A stretch of 64,000 nucleotides of DNA from Abiotrophia defectiva ATCC 49176. Its GTDB lineage: Bacteria; Bacillota; Bacilli; Lactobacillales; Aerococcaceae. The notes beneath the pieces were generated by a model, which was given only the letters and a program-made list of their open reading frames with translations, made no database searches and was not told the DNA's origin. Made by a program: the position numbers and the translations under genes. The stretch is taken from the NCBI RefSeq assembly GCF_037041345.1, contig NZ_CP146287.1:248001-312000 (forward strand), in the 5' to 3' direction. Shown piece after piece: positions 1 through 8,968 of the stretch; positions within the stretch are counted from its first letter, which is position 1; the number at the start of each line of letters is the position of its first letter.

Positions 1-2
1 AA

Positions 3-686
3 TTAGAAGAAGCTAGAAAGCATCCAATTTCTGTTGCCTTAACTGTTGGGAAAAAAGTTCCGACAGAATGGTTTGAAAAAGCCAAGGGGAAAAAGATATT
101 AGGTTTAGCTTGTGGTGGTGGCCAGCAGGGGCCAGTTTTTGCTGTAAAAGGGTATGATGTCACCATCATGGATTTTTCTAAATCACAATTAGAAAGAGAC
201 GAGATGGTTGCTAAAAGAGAAGGCTTAGAAATCAAGACGCTTCAAGGCGATATGACCAAACCATTTCCGTTTGAAGATGAAACTTTTGATATTATTTTTA
301 ATCCGGTTTCAAATGTCTATATAGAAGATTTAGAAAATATGTACAAAGAAGCCGCTCGAGTATTGAAAAAAGGTGGACTCTTAATGGTCGGATTTATGAA
401 TCCTTGGATCTACATGTATGATGCGGACGTTGTATGGGATAAACCCGATGAGGAATTACTTTTGAAGTTTGCACTACCTTTTAATTCAAAAGAGCTTGAA
501 GCGGAAGGCAAAATAACCATAGATCCAGAGTATGGCTATGAATTTAGCCATACCTTAGAAAGTCAGATTAGAGGACAACTTAAAAATGGTCTCGCTATGA
601 TCGATTTTTATGAATCATGTGATAAAAGAAATAGATTATCACATTATGGAAATGACTACATCGCTACACTCTGCATTAAACTATAA
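3..686 (+). CDS. Class I SAM-dependent methyltransferase, 5' end outside window
   Basis: The reading frame is open from base 3 and the first in-frame ATG is only at 168, in the middle of the fold, so the true start lies upstream of the window. The visible 227 residues hold a Rossmann-type SAM-binding motif I (ILGLACGGGQQGP, encoded near 96-136), an acidic strand-end residue in VTIMDFS, motif-II-like QGDMTKPFPFEDETFDII and the post-motif helix with VLKKGGLLMVGF. This is the Methyltransf_11/25 type of small-molecule methyltransferase. The substrate cannot be told from sequence. A hairpin terminator follows at 755-804. Confidence 0.85.
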   Translation, partial: LEEARKHPISVALTVGKKVPTEWFEKAKGKKILGLACGGGQQGPVFAVKGYDVTIMDFSKSQLERDEMVAKREGLEIKTLQGDMTKPFPFEDETFDIIFNPVSNVYIEDLENMYKEAARVLKKGGLLMVGFMNPWIYMYDADVVWDKPDEELLLKFALPFNSKELEAEGKITIDPEYGYEFSHTLESQIRGQLKNGLAMIDFYESCDKRNRLSHYGNDYIATLCIKL

Positions 687-754
687 TATTAAGGGTTAAA
701 AAATCCCAGTTTCTATAATGGAAGATAAGGACTTGAGAAACAGTCAATCAAATG

Positions 755-804
755 AAAAGCACCCCATAAGTTGGACAATCAAAATCCAACTTATGGGGTG
801 CTTT
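755..804. terminator. Strong hairpin, likely bidirectional terminator; repeated at 33690
   Basis: A 20-bp perfect stem (AAAGCACCCCATAAGTTGGA and its complement) around a 9-base loop, flanked by A and T runs. It lies between the methyltransferase gene and the convergent nrdG. Nearly the same hairpin recurs at 33690-33739, which suggests a mobile or IS-derived terminator and not chance. Confidence 0.75.
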
Positions 805-822
805 CAAAAAATCGTCTAGTGT

Positions 823-1356
823 TTAGCGGACTAACTTGTCCCAGATGACGACTTGGTCGGTCGCCAGGGACTTGGGGACGTCGATGATGCGCTGGTTGCG
901 GCTACCCCGGAATTGCAGGGTTAGGTCTAACTGTTCTTGAATGAATCGGCCGTCGACCAGAATATCGACATAGGACAGGAGTTCCAACTTGTCCGGCGTC
1001 TCCTGCATGAGTTCCTCCCAGTCGTAGCCCGTCCAGGACCAGATATCTTTGCTGTGGCCATAGCGTCGTCTGACTTCCTGGCAGAGGTCAATCAGGACCG
1101 CCGTATGGAGAAAGGGCTCGCCACCCAATAGGGTCAGACCTTGACAGTAGCTGGCGCCCAGGTCGGACAGGATTCTTTCCTTGAGTTCCTCCGTGTAGGG
1201 AGTGCCGTAGTTGAAGTTCTGGGCCACCTTGTTGTAGCAACCCGGGCAGGCGAAGTGGCAGCCGCTGACATAGAGGCTGCAACGAACGCCTTCGCCGTCC
1301 ACGAAGTTATAGGGCTTGTAGTCGGCCACTTTGGTAGTCGTCTCAGGAATGGCCAT
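823..1356 (-). CDS. nrdG: Anaerobic ribonucleoside-triphosphate reductase activating protein NrdG
   Basis: A 177-residue radical-SAM activase that installs the glycyl radical on NrdD, allowing dNTP synthesis without oxygen. The 4Fe-4S cysteines are C33, C37 and C40 in SGCHFACPGCYN, followed by the GGEPF motif that binds SAM (about residues 78-82). Length matches the family (150-180). It lies 2 bases downstream of nrdD in the same operon, the usual order, and shares its NrdR-controlled promoter at 3327-3374. NrdG is intact, whereas NrdD is interrupted by a frameshift. Confidence 0.96.
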   Translation of the reverse strand: MAIPETTTKVADYKPYNFVDGEGVRCSLYVSGCHFACPGCYNKVAQNFNYGTPYTEELKERILSDLGASYCQGLTLLGGEPFLHTAVLIDLCQEVRRRYGHSKDIWSWTGYDWEELMQETPDKLELLSYVDILVDGRFIQEQLDLTLQFRGSRNQRIIDVPKSLATDQVVIWDKLVR

Positions 1357-1358
1357 GG

Positions 1359-3270
1359 CTAGACCTCCTTGTCGTCAGCTAGGTCCTGGCCTTTGTCGGA
1401 GGACTTAATGCGGATGGTCAAGTGCTTCTGCCGGGCCACAATTTCCTTGTGACGCCCAGCCACCATGGGTCTAGCCTGAGGGTTGCCCAGGTAACCACAG
1501 GTCCGCTTGACCACGTCGCAGGTCTCGGGATTGCGGTTCTTGCAATAAGGACACTCGAAGCCCCGTTCGGTCGGGTTAAAGTCCCCTTCGTAGCCACACT
1601 CAAAACATTTATCAATCGGTGTATTGGTGCCCAGATAGCCGACCCGATCATAGGCAAAGTCCCAGACGGCTTCCAGAGCCTTAGGATTTTGAACCATATT
1701 AGGGTACTCGCAGTAGTGGATGAAGCCGCCTGAAGAATAAGGCGGATAGGCCGCTTCAAAATCAATTTTCTCAAAAGGTGTCGGCTTCTTGCGCACATCG
1801 TAGTGGAAGCTATTCATATAGTAGCCCTTATCAGTGATATCGGGCACCGAGCCAAAGCGCTCTAGATCCAGACGACAGAAGCGATCGGTCAGGCTCTCAC
1901 TTGGTGTCGCGTAGACGGAGAAGTGGTAGCCGTATTGATTGCCCCAGTCTTGGGTGTGTTGGTAGAGCTTTTTGACAATATCGATAGTAAAGGCTTTGGC
2001 CTCTTGATCCGTCTCCCAGTCAGGACCGAAGAAGCGGGTGGCCACTTCATAGAGGCCAATGTAGCCCAGGGAGATGGTGGCCCGTTTGTCGCGGAAGAGG
2101 TCATCGACCTTGCCGTCGCGACTCAACTTGCGACCGAAAGCCCCGTGTTGATAGAGGATTGGGGCATTGTAAGGTTTGGCCTCCTTGACCCGCTCGATGC
2201 GGTAGCAGAGGGCCTGACGGGCGATCTCTAATTTGGCTTCTAAGTGCTGCCAGAACTCATCCAGAGTTTGGCTCTCGAGGGCAATCCGGGGCAGGTTAAG
2301 GGTCACCACGCCCAGGTTCATACGGCCGGCGTTGATTTCCTGACCGTGCTCGTCCCACCAACCTTGCAGGAAGGAACGACAGCCCATAGGCGCCTTGAAG
2401 CTGCCGGTCAGCTCGACTAGCTTGTCATACATGAGGACGTCGGGATACATGCGCTTGGTGGCGCAACGGACGGCTAGCTCCTTGATATCATAGTTGGGGT
2501 CTTTGGGAGCTAGGTTGACGCCGCGCTTAAGGGAGAAGACTAGCTTAGGGAAGATAGCCGTTCTTTTCTCTTTGCCGATACCGCCCAGACGAACCTTAAG
2601 GATGGCGCGCTGAATTTCGCGTTCAATCCAGGAAGTCCCCAGGCCGAAGCCCAAAGTGGTAAAGGGCGTCTGGCCCTGAGAGGTGTAGAGGGTGTTGATC
2701 TCGTACTCCAGACTTTGCATGGCGTCATAGATGTCTTTCTTAGTCCGGGCCGTAGCAAAGTCATGGTGTTGGGTGGTGTCGGGAATCCAATCTTCCGCCA
2801 GCTTGAGATGCTTCTCGTAGTTGAGCTGGGCATAAGGCGCCAGGACCTCGTCAATGCGGTCGGCACTGCAACCCCCGTACTGGCTAGACGCCACGTTGGC
2901 AATAATCTGCGCCATTTGGGCGGTGGCAGTCTGGATGGATTTAGGGGAATCGACTTCTGCATTGCCAATCTTGAAACCTAACTTGAACATAGTCTTGAAA
3001 TCAATCAGGCAGCAGTTGGTCATAGGCTGGTAGGGATGGTAGTCTAAATCATGATAGTGCAAGTCGCCGTTCAAATGGGCTAGGGCGACTGCTTCCGGCA
3101 ACATGCCAATGCCGATGGCTTTAGCAACGATGCCTGGCGGTCAAGTCTCGTTGGGTGTTGTAGACTTGGCTGTCTTTGTTGGCATTCTCGTTAACAATAC
3201 TTGACTCCTGTTGGTGCAGGCGGTCAACTGCAGCTTGAATATCTTGGGCCGCTCTAATTTGTGGATTCAT
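1359..3270 (-). pseudogene. nrdD: Anaerobic ribonucleoside-triphosphate reductase NrdD, one-base frameshift near N-terminus
   Basis: Class III ribonucleotide reductase catalytic subunit. The C-terminal frame (1359-3104 and a little upstream) gives 581 residues from an internal Met and contains the zinc-binding CFECGYEGD and CPYCKNRN pairs and the glycyl-radical motif RTCGYLGNPQARP. The true start is the ATG at 3270, behind a GAGGTGATAAGT ribosome-binding site, and reads MNPQIRAAQDIQ through NTQRDLTA. One extra base (T at 3135 on the plus strand) then throws the frame to a stop. Deleting it restores the family sequence DLTAGIVAKAIGIGMLP, for 636 residues. There is no room for the usual N-terminal ATP-cone, because NrdR boxes follow directly upstream. 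Either the gene is a recent pseudogene or the read is wrong by one base. Confidence 0.9.
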
Positions 3271-3326
3271 ACTTATCACCTCAAAGCCTATGCTACCCTA
3301 GTCTAGGTGTGAAGTCAATAGACTTT

Positions 3327-3374
3327 ACACTATATATAGTGTTTATAAACTTGTTCCACAACTATATATAGTGT
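3327..3374 (-). promoter_or_regulatory. Two NrdR boxes upstream of nrdDG
   Basis: ACACTATATATAGTGT (3327-3342) is a perfect 16-bp palindrome matching the NrdR consensus ACACWATATMTWGTGT. CAACTATATATAGTGT (3359-3374) is a second, slightly imperfect box. Their starts are 32 bp apart, about three helical turns, the spacing typical of NrdR operators. They lie about 57 bp upstream of the nrdD start, so NrdR with ATP/dATP is expected to repress nrdDG. Confidence 0.93.
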
Positions 3375-3527
3375 TCTTGTCTGGGCATTGAGGTGTGGGC
3401 ACTAACTTGGTTGGCGCTTGCTCCATAGCCAAAACAGCTTGTCTAAACTGTGCCAATGCCCGGTCTAGACAAGGCAACTTTGACAGACAAATCTAGGCTA
3501 AAGTTTCGCAAGATATAGTGTGGCGTG

Positions 3528-3960
3528 AGCTAGTGGTCCACTCGGCCAAGTGGACCACTAGCTACCCGAGGAAGTGTCGAAACTGGGTCAAAAGCTAGGA
3601 AAAGTTGTGAGCCAGTGGTCCACTCCGTCGAGTGGACCACTGGCTGCCCGGGAAAGTGCTGAAATCGGGCCAAAAGCCAGGAAAAGCCGTGAGTCAGTGG
3701 TCCACTCCGTCGAGTGGACCACTAGCTGCCCGGAAAAGTGCGGAAACTGGGCCAAAAGCTAGGAAAAGTTGTGAGCCAGTGGTCCACTCCGTCGAGTGGA
3801 CCACTGGCTACCCGAGAAAGAGCCGAAAATGAGTCAAAAGCCAGGAAAAATCGTGAGCCAGTGGTCCACTTTGTCGAGTGGACCACTAGCTCCCCAGAAA
3901 AAGGCAGCAACCTGGCCAAAAGCTACGAAAAGTCAAGCGCCCGCGCCCCACTAGCTGCCT
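3528..3960. repeat. Tandem array of about 82-bp units, each with a perfect palindromic arm pair
   Basis: Five full units and a decayed sixth. Palindromic cores lie at 3528-3563, 3611-3646, 3693-3728, 3774-3809 and 3856-3891 (spacing 81-83 bp). Each has arms AGTGGTCCACT and AGTGGACCACT around a 6-8 base centre (mostly CGTCGA, but CGGCCA in unit 1). The 46-base linkers are also conserved, ending in a CAAAAGCYAGGAAAA motif. No convincing gene is present: open frames here are repeat artefacts. The array fills the gap between the nrd promoter and the infC promoter. A second array of the same period lies at 39891-40105. Confidence 0.9.
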
Positions 3961-3990
3961 AGGCGACCAGCAAAAACAAAAAATTTCCCC

Positions 3991-4019
3991 TTGCATACCG
4001 GTCTAAGCTGTGCTATACT
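3991..4019 (+). promoter_or_regulatory. Sigma-A promoter of the infC-rpmI-rplT operon
   Basis: TTGCAT, 17-bp spacer, TATACT, placed immediately before the leader and attenuator of the ribosomal operon. Confidence 0.75.
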
Positions 4020-4024
4020 ATCGT

Positions 4025-4156
4025 AGTTGAGTAAAACAAGTAGAAACCAGCCGTTTCTCGCCAATCCCCTTAGGTGCTTGGCCGATAGAGAGTTTCCTTT
4101 GCGCCTTGGTGCGGGGATAAGTAGCGGCTAGTTTGTGTACACAAGCTAGTTTTTTT
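4025..4156 (+). ncRNA. Ribosomal protein L20-type leader with transcription attenuator
   Basis: About 130 nt of untranslated leader precede infC. It ends in a hairpin (CTAGTTTGTGTACACAAGCTAG, 4128-4149) followed by seven T (4150-4156), a clear intrinsic terminator upstream of the coding region. In Firmicutes the infC-rpmI-rplT operon is controlled by L20 binding such a leader; position and terminator fit. I did not fold the upstream part, so the antiterminator pairing is inferred. Confidence 0.75.
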
Positions 4157-4193
4157 CTTGTAAGGCTCGAAATCTAACTGGAGGTGGACTACC

Positions 4194-4721
4194 ATCGTTA
4201 AAGAAATGATCATTAACGAAGATATCCGCGCACGTGAATTACGTGTGATTGGAGACAATGGTGAACAAATCGGAGTCAAATCACTTAATGATGCGCTCAC
4301 TATTGCAGAATCTTTCGGACTTGACCTAGTACTTGTCTCACCAAATGCCAAGCCACCTGTTGCTCGGATTATGGACTACGGTAAATACCGTTATGAGATG
4401 CAGAAGAAGGAAAAGGAACAACGGAAGAATCAGAAGATCGTAACCGTCAAAGAAGTTCGTCTTTCTCCTGGTATCGAAGACCATGATTACCAAACCAAAT
4501 TACGCCAGGCCATCAAGTTCCTCGAACATGGTGACAAGGTCAAAGCCAGCATTCGTTTCCGCGGGCGGGCCATCACCCACAAGGAATTGGGTCAAGACGT
4601 ATTGGAAGACTTCATTGATGACACCAGCCATGTGTCAACGGTTGAAGCTCGACCAAAAATGGAAGGTCGCAGCATGTTTATCGTGCTAGCCCCATTAGCC
4701 CAAGCGGCGCAACAAGACTAA
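4194..4721 (+). CDS. infC: Translation initiation factor IF-3
   Basis: IF3 binds the 30S subunit, checks start codons and prevents premature 50S joining. The N-terminal domain ([23 protein letters not shown]) and linker/C-domain ([35 protein letters not shown]-like [15 protein letters not shown]) are typical. The first ATG is at 4206, but the GGAGGT ribosome-binding site at 4180-4185 is 20 bases away from it. It sits 8 bases before an in-frame ATC at 4194, giving [12 protein letters not shown] after the initiator, the N-terminus seen in relatives. I therefore place the start at AUC, the kind of rare start used for infC autoregulation elsewhere. First gene of the operon with rpmI and rplT. Confidence 0.93.
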   Translation: MVKEMIINEDIRARELRVIGDNGEQIGVKSLNDALTIAESFGLDLVLVSPNAKPPVARIMDYGKYRYEMQKKEKEQRKNQKIVTVKEVRLSPGIEDHDYQTKLRQAIKFLEHGDKVKASIRFRGRAITHKELGQDVLEDFIDDTSHVSTVEARPKMEGRSMFIVLAPLAQAAQQD

Positions 4722-4743
4722 TCTTTTTATAGGAGGAATTCCC

Positions 4744-4941
4744 ATGCCAAAACAAAAAACACACCGCGGTTTAGCAAAACGCGTTAAGAAGACTGGTTCA
4801 GGTAAATTGAAACGTTCACACGCTTTCACTAGCCACCGTTTCCATGGTAAAACTAAGAAACAACGTCGTCAATTACGTCAAGCTGACTTAGTATCTAATT
4901 CAGACTACAAACGTATTAAACAACAAATTTCGCAATTATAA
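4744..4941 (+). CDS. rpmI: 50S ribosomal protein bL35
   Basis: 65 residues, the normal length, strongly basic, with the family start [24 protein letters not shown]. Ribosome-binding site AGGAGGAATTCCC precedes the ATG. Second gene of the IF3-L35-L20 operon. Confidence 0.98.
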   Translation: MPKQKTHRGLAKRVKKTGSGKLKRSHAFTSHRFHGKTKKQRRQLRQADLVSNSDYKRIKQQISQL

Positions 4942-4971
4942 TACTAGAGAAGAACCAAGGAGGAATTTACT

Positions 4972-5325
4972 ATGCCACGTGTTAAAGGTGGATACGTTAC
5001 CCGTCAACGTCGTAAACGTACATTAAAATTAGCTAAAGGTTACTACGGTGCCAAACATCTCTTATTCAAGACCGCTAAGCAACAAGTAATGAAATCTTAC
5101 ATGTATGCTTACCGTGACCGTCGTCAGAAAAAACGTGACTTCCGTCGTTTATGGATTACCCGTATCAACGCGGCAGCTCGTATGAACGGGATCAGCTACA
5201 GCGTCTTAATGAACGGCTTGAAGAAAGCTGGCGTTGAAGTGAACCGTAAAATGTTGGCTGACTTAGCAGTTCACGATGCAGCAGCATTCACTGCTTTAGT
5301 AGAACAAGCTAAGAAGGCTTTATAA
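4972..5325 (+). CDS. rplT: 50S ribosomal protein bL20
   Basis: 117 residues (family 117-119), starting [29 protein letters not shown], with the RNA-binding basic N-terminal helix and the globular C-domain. It binds 23S rRNA early in 50S assembly and, in Firmicutes, represses its own operon through the leader RNA. It is preceded by AAGGAGGAATTTACT and followed by a terminator at 5348-5382. Confidence 0.98.
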   Translation: MPRVKGGYVTRQRRKRTLKLAKGYYGAKHLLFKTAKQQVMKSYMYAYRDRRQKKRDFRRLWITRINAAARMNGISYSVLMNGLKKAGVEVNRKMLADLAVHDAAAFTALVEQAKKAL

Positions 5326-5347
5326 GAAGCGGATTAAGCAGATAAAT

Positions 5348-5382
5348 GGAGGCAGGACCGGTCGGTCGATGCCTCTATTTTT
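5348..5382 (+). terminator. Terminator after rplT
   Basis: Hairpin with GGAGGCA and TGCCTCT arms around a GGACCGGTCGGTCGA loop, then TATTTTTTG. It ends the ribosomal operon before the ABC exporter genes. Confidence 0.7.
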
Positions 5383-5420
5383 TGAATTTTAATCAATCAA
5401 TAACAAAAAGGAGGTTCTAT

Positions 5421-7163
5421 ATGCAGTACATTTGGCGTTATTTACGCAAGCAACCCAAGCTCTTGTTTCTAGATTTCTTAGGGGCTTTTTTCTTTGTCTT
5501 AGTTAACTTGGGCCTGCCGACCATCCTAGCCCGTATGGTAGACGAAGCCATCCTACCTCACGATGTCAGCCGTCTCTATTACTGGTCTGTCATCATGTTC
5601 CTAGTGATTCTGGCCGGGGTGGCAGGGCGAATCCTGCTCTCCTACACCGCCAGCAAGCTAACTACCGAGATGATTCGGGAGATGCGTAATGATCTCTATG
5701 ACAAAATTCAGCAGTTCTCCCACCATGAATATGAGCAGATTGGGATTTCTAGTTTGGTAACCCGGATAACTTCGGATGCCTTCGCGCTCATGCAATTTGC
5801 CGACCAAAGTCTGCGTCTGGGGATGATTACCCCCTTTATGATAGCATCTTCCATGGTCATGATTCTGGTAACCAGCCCGTCCCTGGCTTGGTTGATTTTA
5901 TTGGCGGTACCACCGCTAGCCATTTCCATCTGGTTTTTGGCCAGAAAGTCGACGCCCCTGTCTAAGCAACAACAGAAGACGCTAGATAAGATTAACCAGT
6001 ATGCCCGCGAGAACCTATCCGGTTTGCGGGTTATCCGGGCCTTTGCGCGCGAGGATTTCCAAGAGGAACGCTTCGATGAGCAAAACCAATCCTATACCGA
6101 GACTTCGTCCCGTCTCTTCAAATTAATGGGTTGGGCTAACCCGCTCTTCGTCCATATCTTGATTTGGATGATTGTGGCCATTGTTTGGTTTGCCTTGGAG
6201 CCAATCGCTCAGGGTTCACTCCAAGTGGGGAATCTGGTAGCCTTTGTGGAGTATGCCTTCCATGCTCTCTTCTCCTTCATGCTCTTCGCCAACCTCTTCA
6301 TGATGTATCCGCGGACGGCCGTATCGGCCGCCCGGTTGCAGGAGGTCATGGATCTACCTATTTCCATTGATCCAAATCCCAAGGGAGTGACTGAGACGGA
6401 AACGCGGGGTTATCTGACCTTTGAGAATGTGACCTTTGCCTATCCAGGCGAGACAGAGAGTCCGGTGCTTCATAATATTAGCTTTGAGGTTAAGCCTGGC
6501 CAGACCATGGCCTTTATCGGGTCGACCGGGAGCGGGAAGTCATCGCTAGTCCAGCTCATTCCACGCTTCTATGATGTCACCCTGGGGAAAATCCTGGTGG
6601 ATGGCGTCGATGTCCGCGACTACAACCTCAAGGCCCTACGCCAGAAGATTGGTTTTATTCCGCAGAAGTCCCTGCTCTTTACCGGGACCATCGGCGACAA
6701 TTTGCGTTATGGTAAATGGAATGCCAGCGAAGGTGAGTTGGAGAAGGCTAGCGATATCTCCCAGGCGCGGGAATTTATTCATAGCCGGTCTGAACGCTAT
6801 GAAGCCTTCCTAGAAGAGGGCGGCAGCAACCTGTCAGGGGGTCAGAAGCAACGCTTGTCTATTGCCCGTGCCGTAGTGAAGCGTCCCGATATCTATATCT
6901 TCGACGATTCCTTCTCGGCCCTGGACTATAAGACTGACGCCCAACTGCGTAAGCGGCTCAAGGAAGTGACCCAGGAGGCCGCCGTCTTGATTGTGGCTCA
7001 ACGCGTGGGGACCATTATGAATGCTGACCAAATCATCGTCCTCAACAAGGGCGAAATCGTGGGTCGCGGGACTCACCAAGAATTAATGGCTAGCAACGAG
7101 ATTTACCGTGATATCGCCAATTCTCAGCTTAAGCAAGCCAGTCTAGATGAGGAGGCCATGTAA
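5421..7163 (+). CDS. Heterodimeric ABC exporter subunit with degenerate ATP site (LmrC/BmrC/YheI type)
   Basis: Half-transporter of 580 residues: six-helix membrane domain (about 1-320) and ATPase domain. Walker A is GSTGSGKSS and the signature LSGGQ. The Walker B end reads IFDDSFSALD with Asp in place of the catalytic Glu, the hallmark of the degenerate partner in heterodimeric multidrug exporters such as LmrCD, BmrCD and YheIH. The start is the ATG at 5421 behind AAAAAGGAGGTTCTAT; the frame extends upstream to 5346 but crosses the rplT terminator. The next gene, 1 base further on, is the partner with the opposite site pattern. Substrate is unknown; amphipathic drugs are likely. Confidence 0.9.
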   Translation: MQYIWRYLRKQPKLLFLDFLGAFFFVLVNLGLPTILARMVDEAILPHDVSRLYYWSVIMFLVILAGVAGRILLSYTASKLTTEMIREMRNDLYDKIQQFSHHEYEQIGISSLVTRITSDAFALMQFADQSLRLGMITPFMIASSMVMILVTSPSLAWLILLAVPPLAISIWFLARKSTPLSKQQQKTLDKINQYARENLSGLRVIRAFAREDFQEERFDEQNQSYTETSSRLFKLMGWANPLFVHILIWMIVAIVWFALEPIAQGSLQVGNLVAFVEYAFHALFSFMLFANLFMMYPRTAVSAARLQEVMDLPISIDPNPKGVTETETRGYLTFENVTFAYPGETESPVLHNISFEVKPGQTMAFIGSTGSGKSSLVQLIPRFYDVTLGKILVDGVDVRDYNLKALRQKIGFIPQKSLLFTGTIGDNLRYGKWNASEGELEKASDISQAREFIHSRSERYEAFLEEGGSNLSGGQKQRLSIARAVVKRPDIYIFDDSFSALDYKTDAQLRKRLKEVTQEAAVLIVAQRVGTIMNADQIIVLNKGEIVGRGTHQELMASNEIYRDIANSQLKQASLDEEAM

Positions 7164-7164
7164 G

Positions 7165-8931
7165 ATGAATAAAAAAGTATCTAGTATCAAGCGCCTCCTG
7201 CCTTATATGAAGCCATATGGCTTGTCTTATTTCTGGGCAATCCTCTTGACCATTGTGAGCGACATTGCCTCCGTCTTGGAACCCTTCATTTGGGGTTTGG
7301 CCCTGACAGAAATCTCGCGGGGTAGTGTGGCCATCCTGCAAAAGCTACCGGGCGCTAGCCTCAATTACGCCTATATTGGCTGGATTCTAGTTATCTATTT
7401 CTTCCGTGGTTTGACCTATCAAGTGTCTGCCTATCTAGCCAATGTGGCCATCACCAATGCCGTCCAAGGGACTACTCGGGATCTGCGTCAGGCCATGAAT
7501 CAGAAGCTCAACCGCCTGCCGGTCTCCTATGTGGACCAACATCAATTTGGTGACCTCTTGGGCCGTATGACCGGTGATGTGGAGTCCGTTTCTAATGCCT
7601 TGCAACAGAGCCTGCTCCAAATTGTCAATGCCGTCTTCACCCTTGGCTTGGTGATAGCCATGATGATTTGGCTTAACGCAAGCTTGGCCTTAGTGGTCAT
7701 TATCTCTATGCCACTGTCTTATTGGGTGGCTAAGAAGGTCCTGGTTCTATCTCAGCCTTATTTCAAGGGCCAGGCCGACGCCTTAGGTCGCCTCTATGGC
7801 TTTGTCCAGGAGAACCTAACGGGTTTCAATGTCATCAAGCTTTATGGCCGGGAAGAACAATCCGCCCAGGAATTTTATGACATTACCCATAATTTACAAC
7901 AAGTAGGCTTTAAGGCGACCATGGTGTCTTCGATGGTCATGCCGCTGGTAGGCTTCATCTCCCACATGACCTACTTGCTCCTAGCGCTGCTGGGGGGCTT
8001 GGCCGTCTTGCAAGGGGTGCTGACTATCGGGAACCTGCAAGCCTTCGTCCAGTATGTCTGGCAGGTCAACCAACCGATTCAAACGATCACCCAGCTGACA
8101 GGTGCCTTGCAGTCAGCTAAGTCTTCCCTGGACCGGATTCTAGAATTGATGGATGCGCCCGAAGAAGTGGTGAGTGCTAAGGCTCATTTGGCAGGGCCGC
8201 TAACGGGGCGGGTCAGCTTCCAGGACGTGGCCTTCCACTACCAGGAAGATAAGCCTCTGATTCGTAACTTCAACCTAGAAGTTGAGCCGGGTCAAATGAT
8301 TGCCATCGTTGGGCCGACAGGTGCCGGTAAGACCACTCTGATTAACCTGCTTATGCGCTTCTATGATGTGACCCAGGGGGCTATTCTAGTAGATGGCCTG
8401 GATATCCGGGACTTGCCACGTCAGGAATTGCGCCAGCAGTTTGGTATGGTCCTCCAGGATGCCTGGCTCTATGAAGGGACCATTAAGGACAATCTGCGTT
8501 TCGGTAACTTAAACGCTACTGATGAACAAATCGTGGAAGCAGCTAAGGCAGCCAACGTGGACCACTTTATCCGGACCTTACCGGGTGGTTACAATATGAA
8601 GATGAACCAGGAATCCAGCAATATCTCCTTGGGTCAGAAGCAACTGCTGACAATCGCCCGGGCCTTGCTGGCAGATCCTAAGATTCTGATTCTGGACGAG
8701 GCCACCTCGTCAGTGGATACCCGTCTGGAGCTCCTCATCCAGAAGGCCATGGGTCGCTTGATGGAGGGGCGGACCAGCTTCGTTATTGCCCATCGTCTGT
8801 CGACCATTCAGGAAGCCGATAAGATTTTGGTCTTACGTGATGGCCAGATTATAGAACAAGGCAATCACGACAGCCTCTTGGCAGCCAAGGGCTTCTACTA
8901 CGAGCTCTATCAAAGCCAATTTAATCAATAA
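7165..8931 (+). CDS. Heterodimeric ABC exporter subunit with canonical catalytic Glu (LmrD/BmrD/YheH type)
   Basis: 588 residues: membrane domain (about 1-330) and ATPase domain with Walker A GPTGAGKTT, Walker B ILILDEATSSVD with the catalytic Glu, and a non-canonical signature ISLGQ. Its signature defect and the partner's Walker B defect would fall in the same composite ATP site, leaving one working site, as known for this class. An ATG at 7147 also opens the frame, but the ribosome-binding site GAGGAGG (7148-7154) points to 7165. It forms a two-gene operon with 5421-7163. Confidence 0.9.
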   Translation: MNKKVSSIKRLLPYMKPYGLSYFWAILLTIVSDIASVLEPFIWGLALTEISRGSVAILQKLPGASLNYAYIGWILVIYFFRGLTYQVSAYLANVAITNAVQGTTRDLRQAMNQKLNRLPVSYVDQHQFGDLLGRMTGDVESVSNALQQSLLQIVNAVFTLGLVIAMMIWLNASLALVVIISMPLSYWVAKKVLVLSQPYFKGQADALGRLYGFVQENLTGFNVIKLYGREEQSAQEFYDITHNLQQVGFKATMVSSMVMPLVGFISHMTYLLLALLGGLAVLQGVLTIGNLQAFVQYVWQVNQPIQTITQLTGALQSAKSSLDRILELMDAPEEVVSAKAHLAGPLTGRVSFQDVAFHYQEDKPLIRNFNLEVEPGQMIAIVGPTGAGKTTLINLLMRFYDVTQGAILVDGLDIRDLPRQELRQQFGMVLQDAWLYEGTIKDNLRFGNLNATDEQIVEAAKAANVDHFIRTLPGGYNMKMNQESSNISLGQKQLLTIARALLADPKILILDEATSSVDTRLELLIQKAMGRLMEGRTSFVIAHRLSTIQEADKILVLRDGQIIEQGNHDSLLAAKGFYYELYQSQFNQ

Positions 8932-8935
8932 GCCC

Positions 8936-8968
8936 ATAAGGTTAGGATTTTGTCCTAACCTTATTTTT
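8936..8968 (+). terminator. Terminator after the ABC exporter pair
   Basis: ATAAGGTTAGGA and TCCTAACCTTAT arms around a TTTTG loop, followed by TTTTTG. Confidence 0.88.

Noticed and set aside
3500-3515. Third NrdR box (AAGATATAGTGTGGCG)
   Set aside because: Only one half-site matches, and it is far from the other two boxes.
3528-3960. CRISPR array
   Set aside because: Regularly spaced palindromic units suggested it, but the 46-base spacers are as conserved as the repeats and there are no cas genes.
3574-3962. Open frames of 60-74 codons in the tandem array, both strands
   Set aside because: They arise from the repeat period, read the same words in each unit, and lack ribosome-binding sites.
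5346-5420. N-terminal extension of the first ABC exporter gene
   Set aside because: The extension is the rplT terminator; a strong ribosome-binding site precedes the ATG at 5421.
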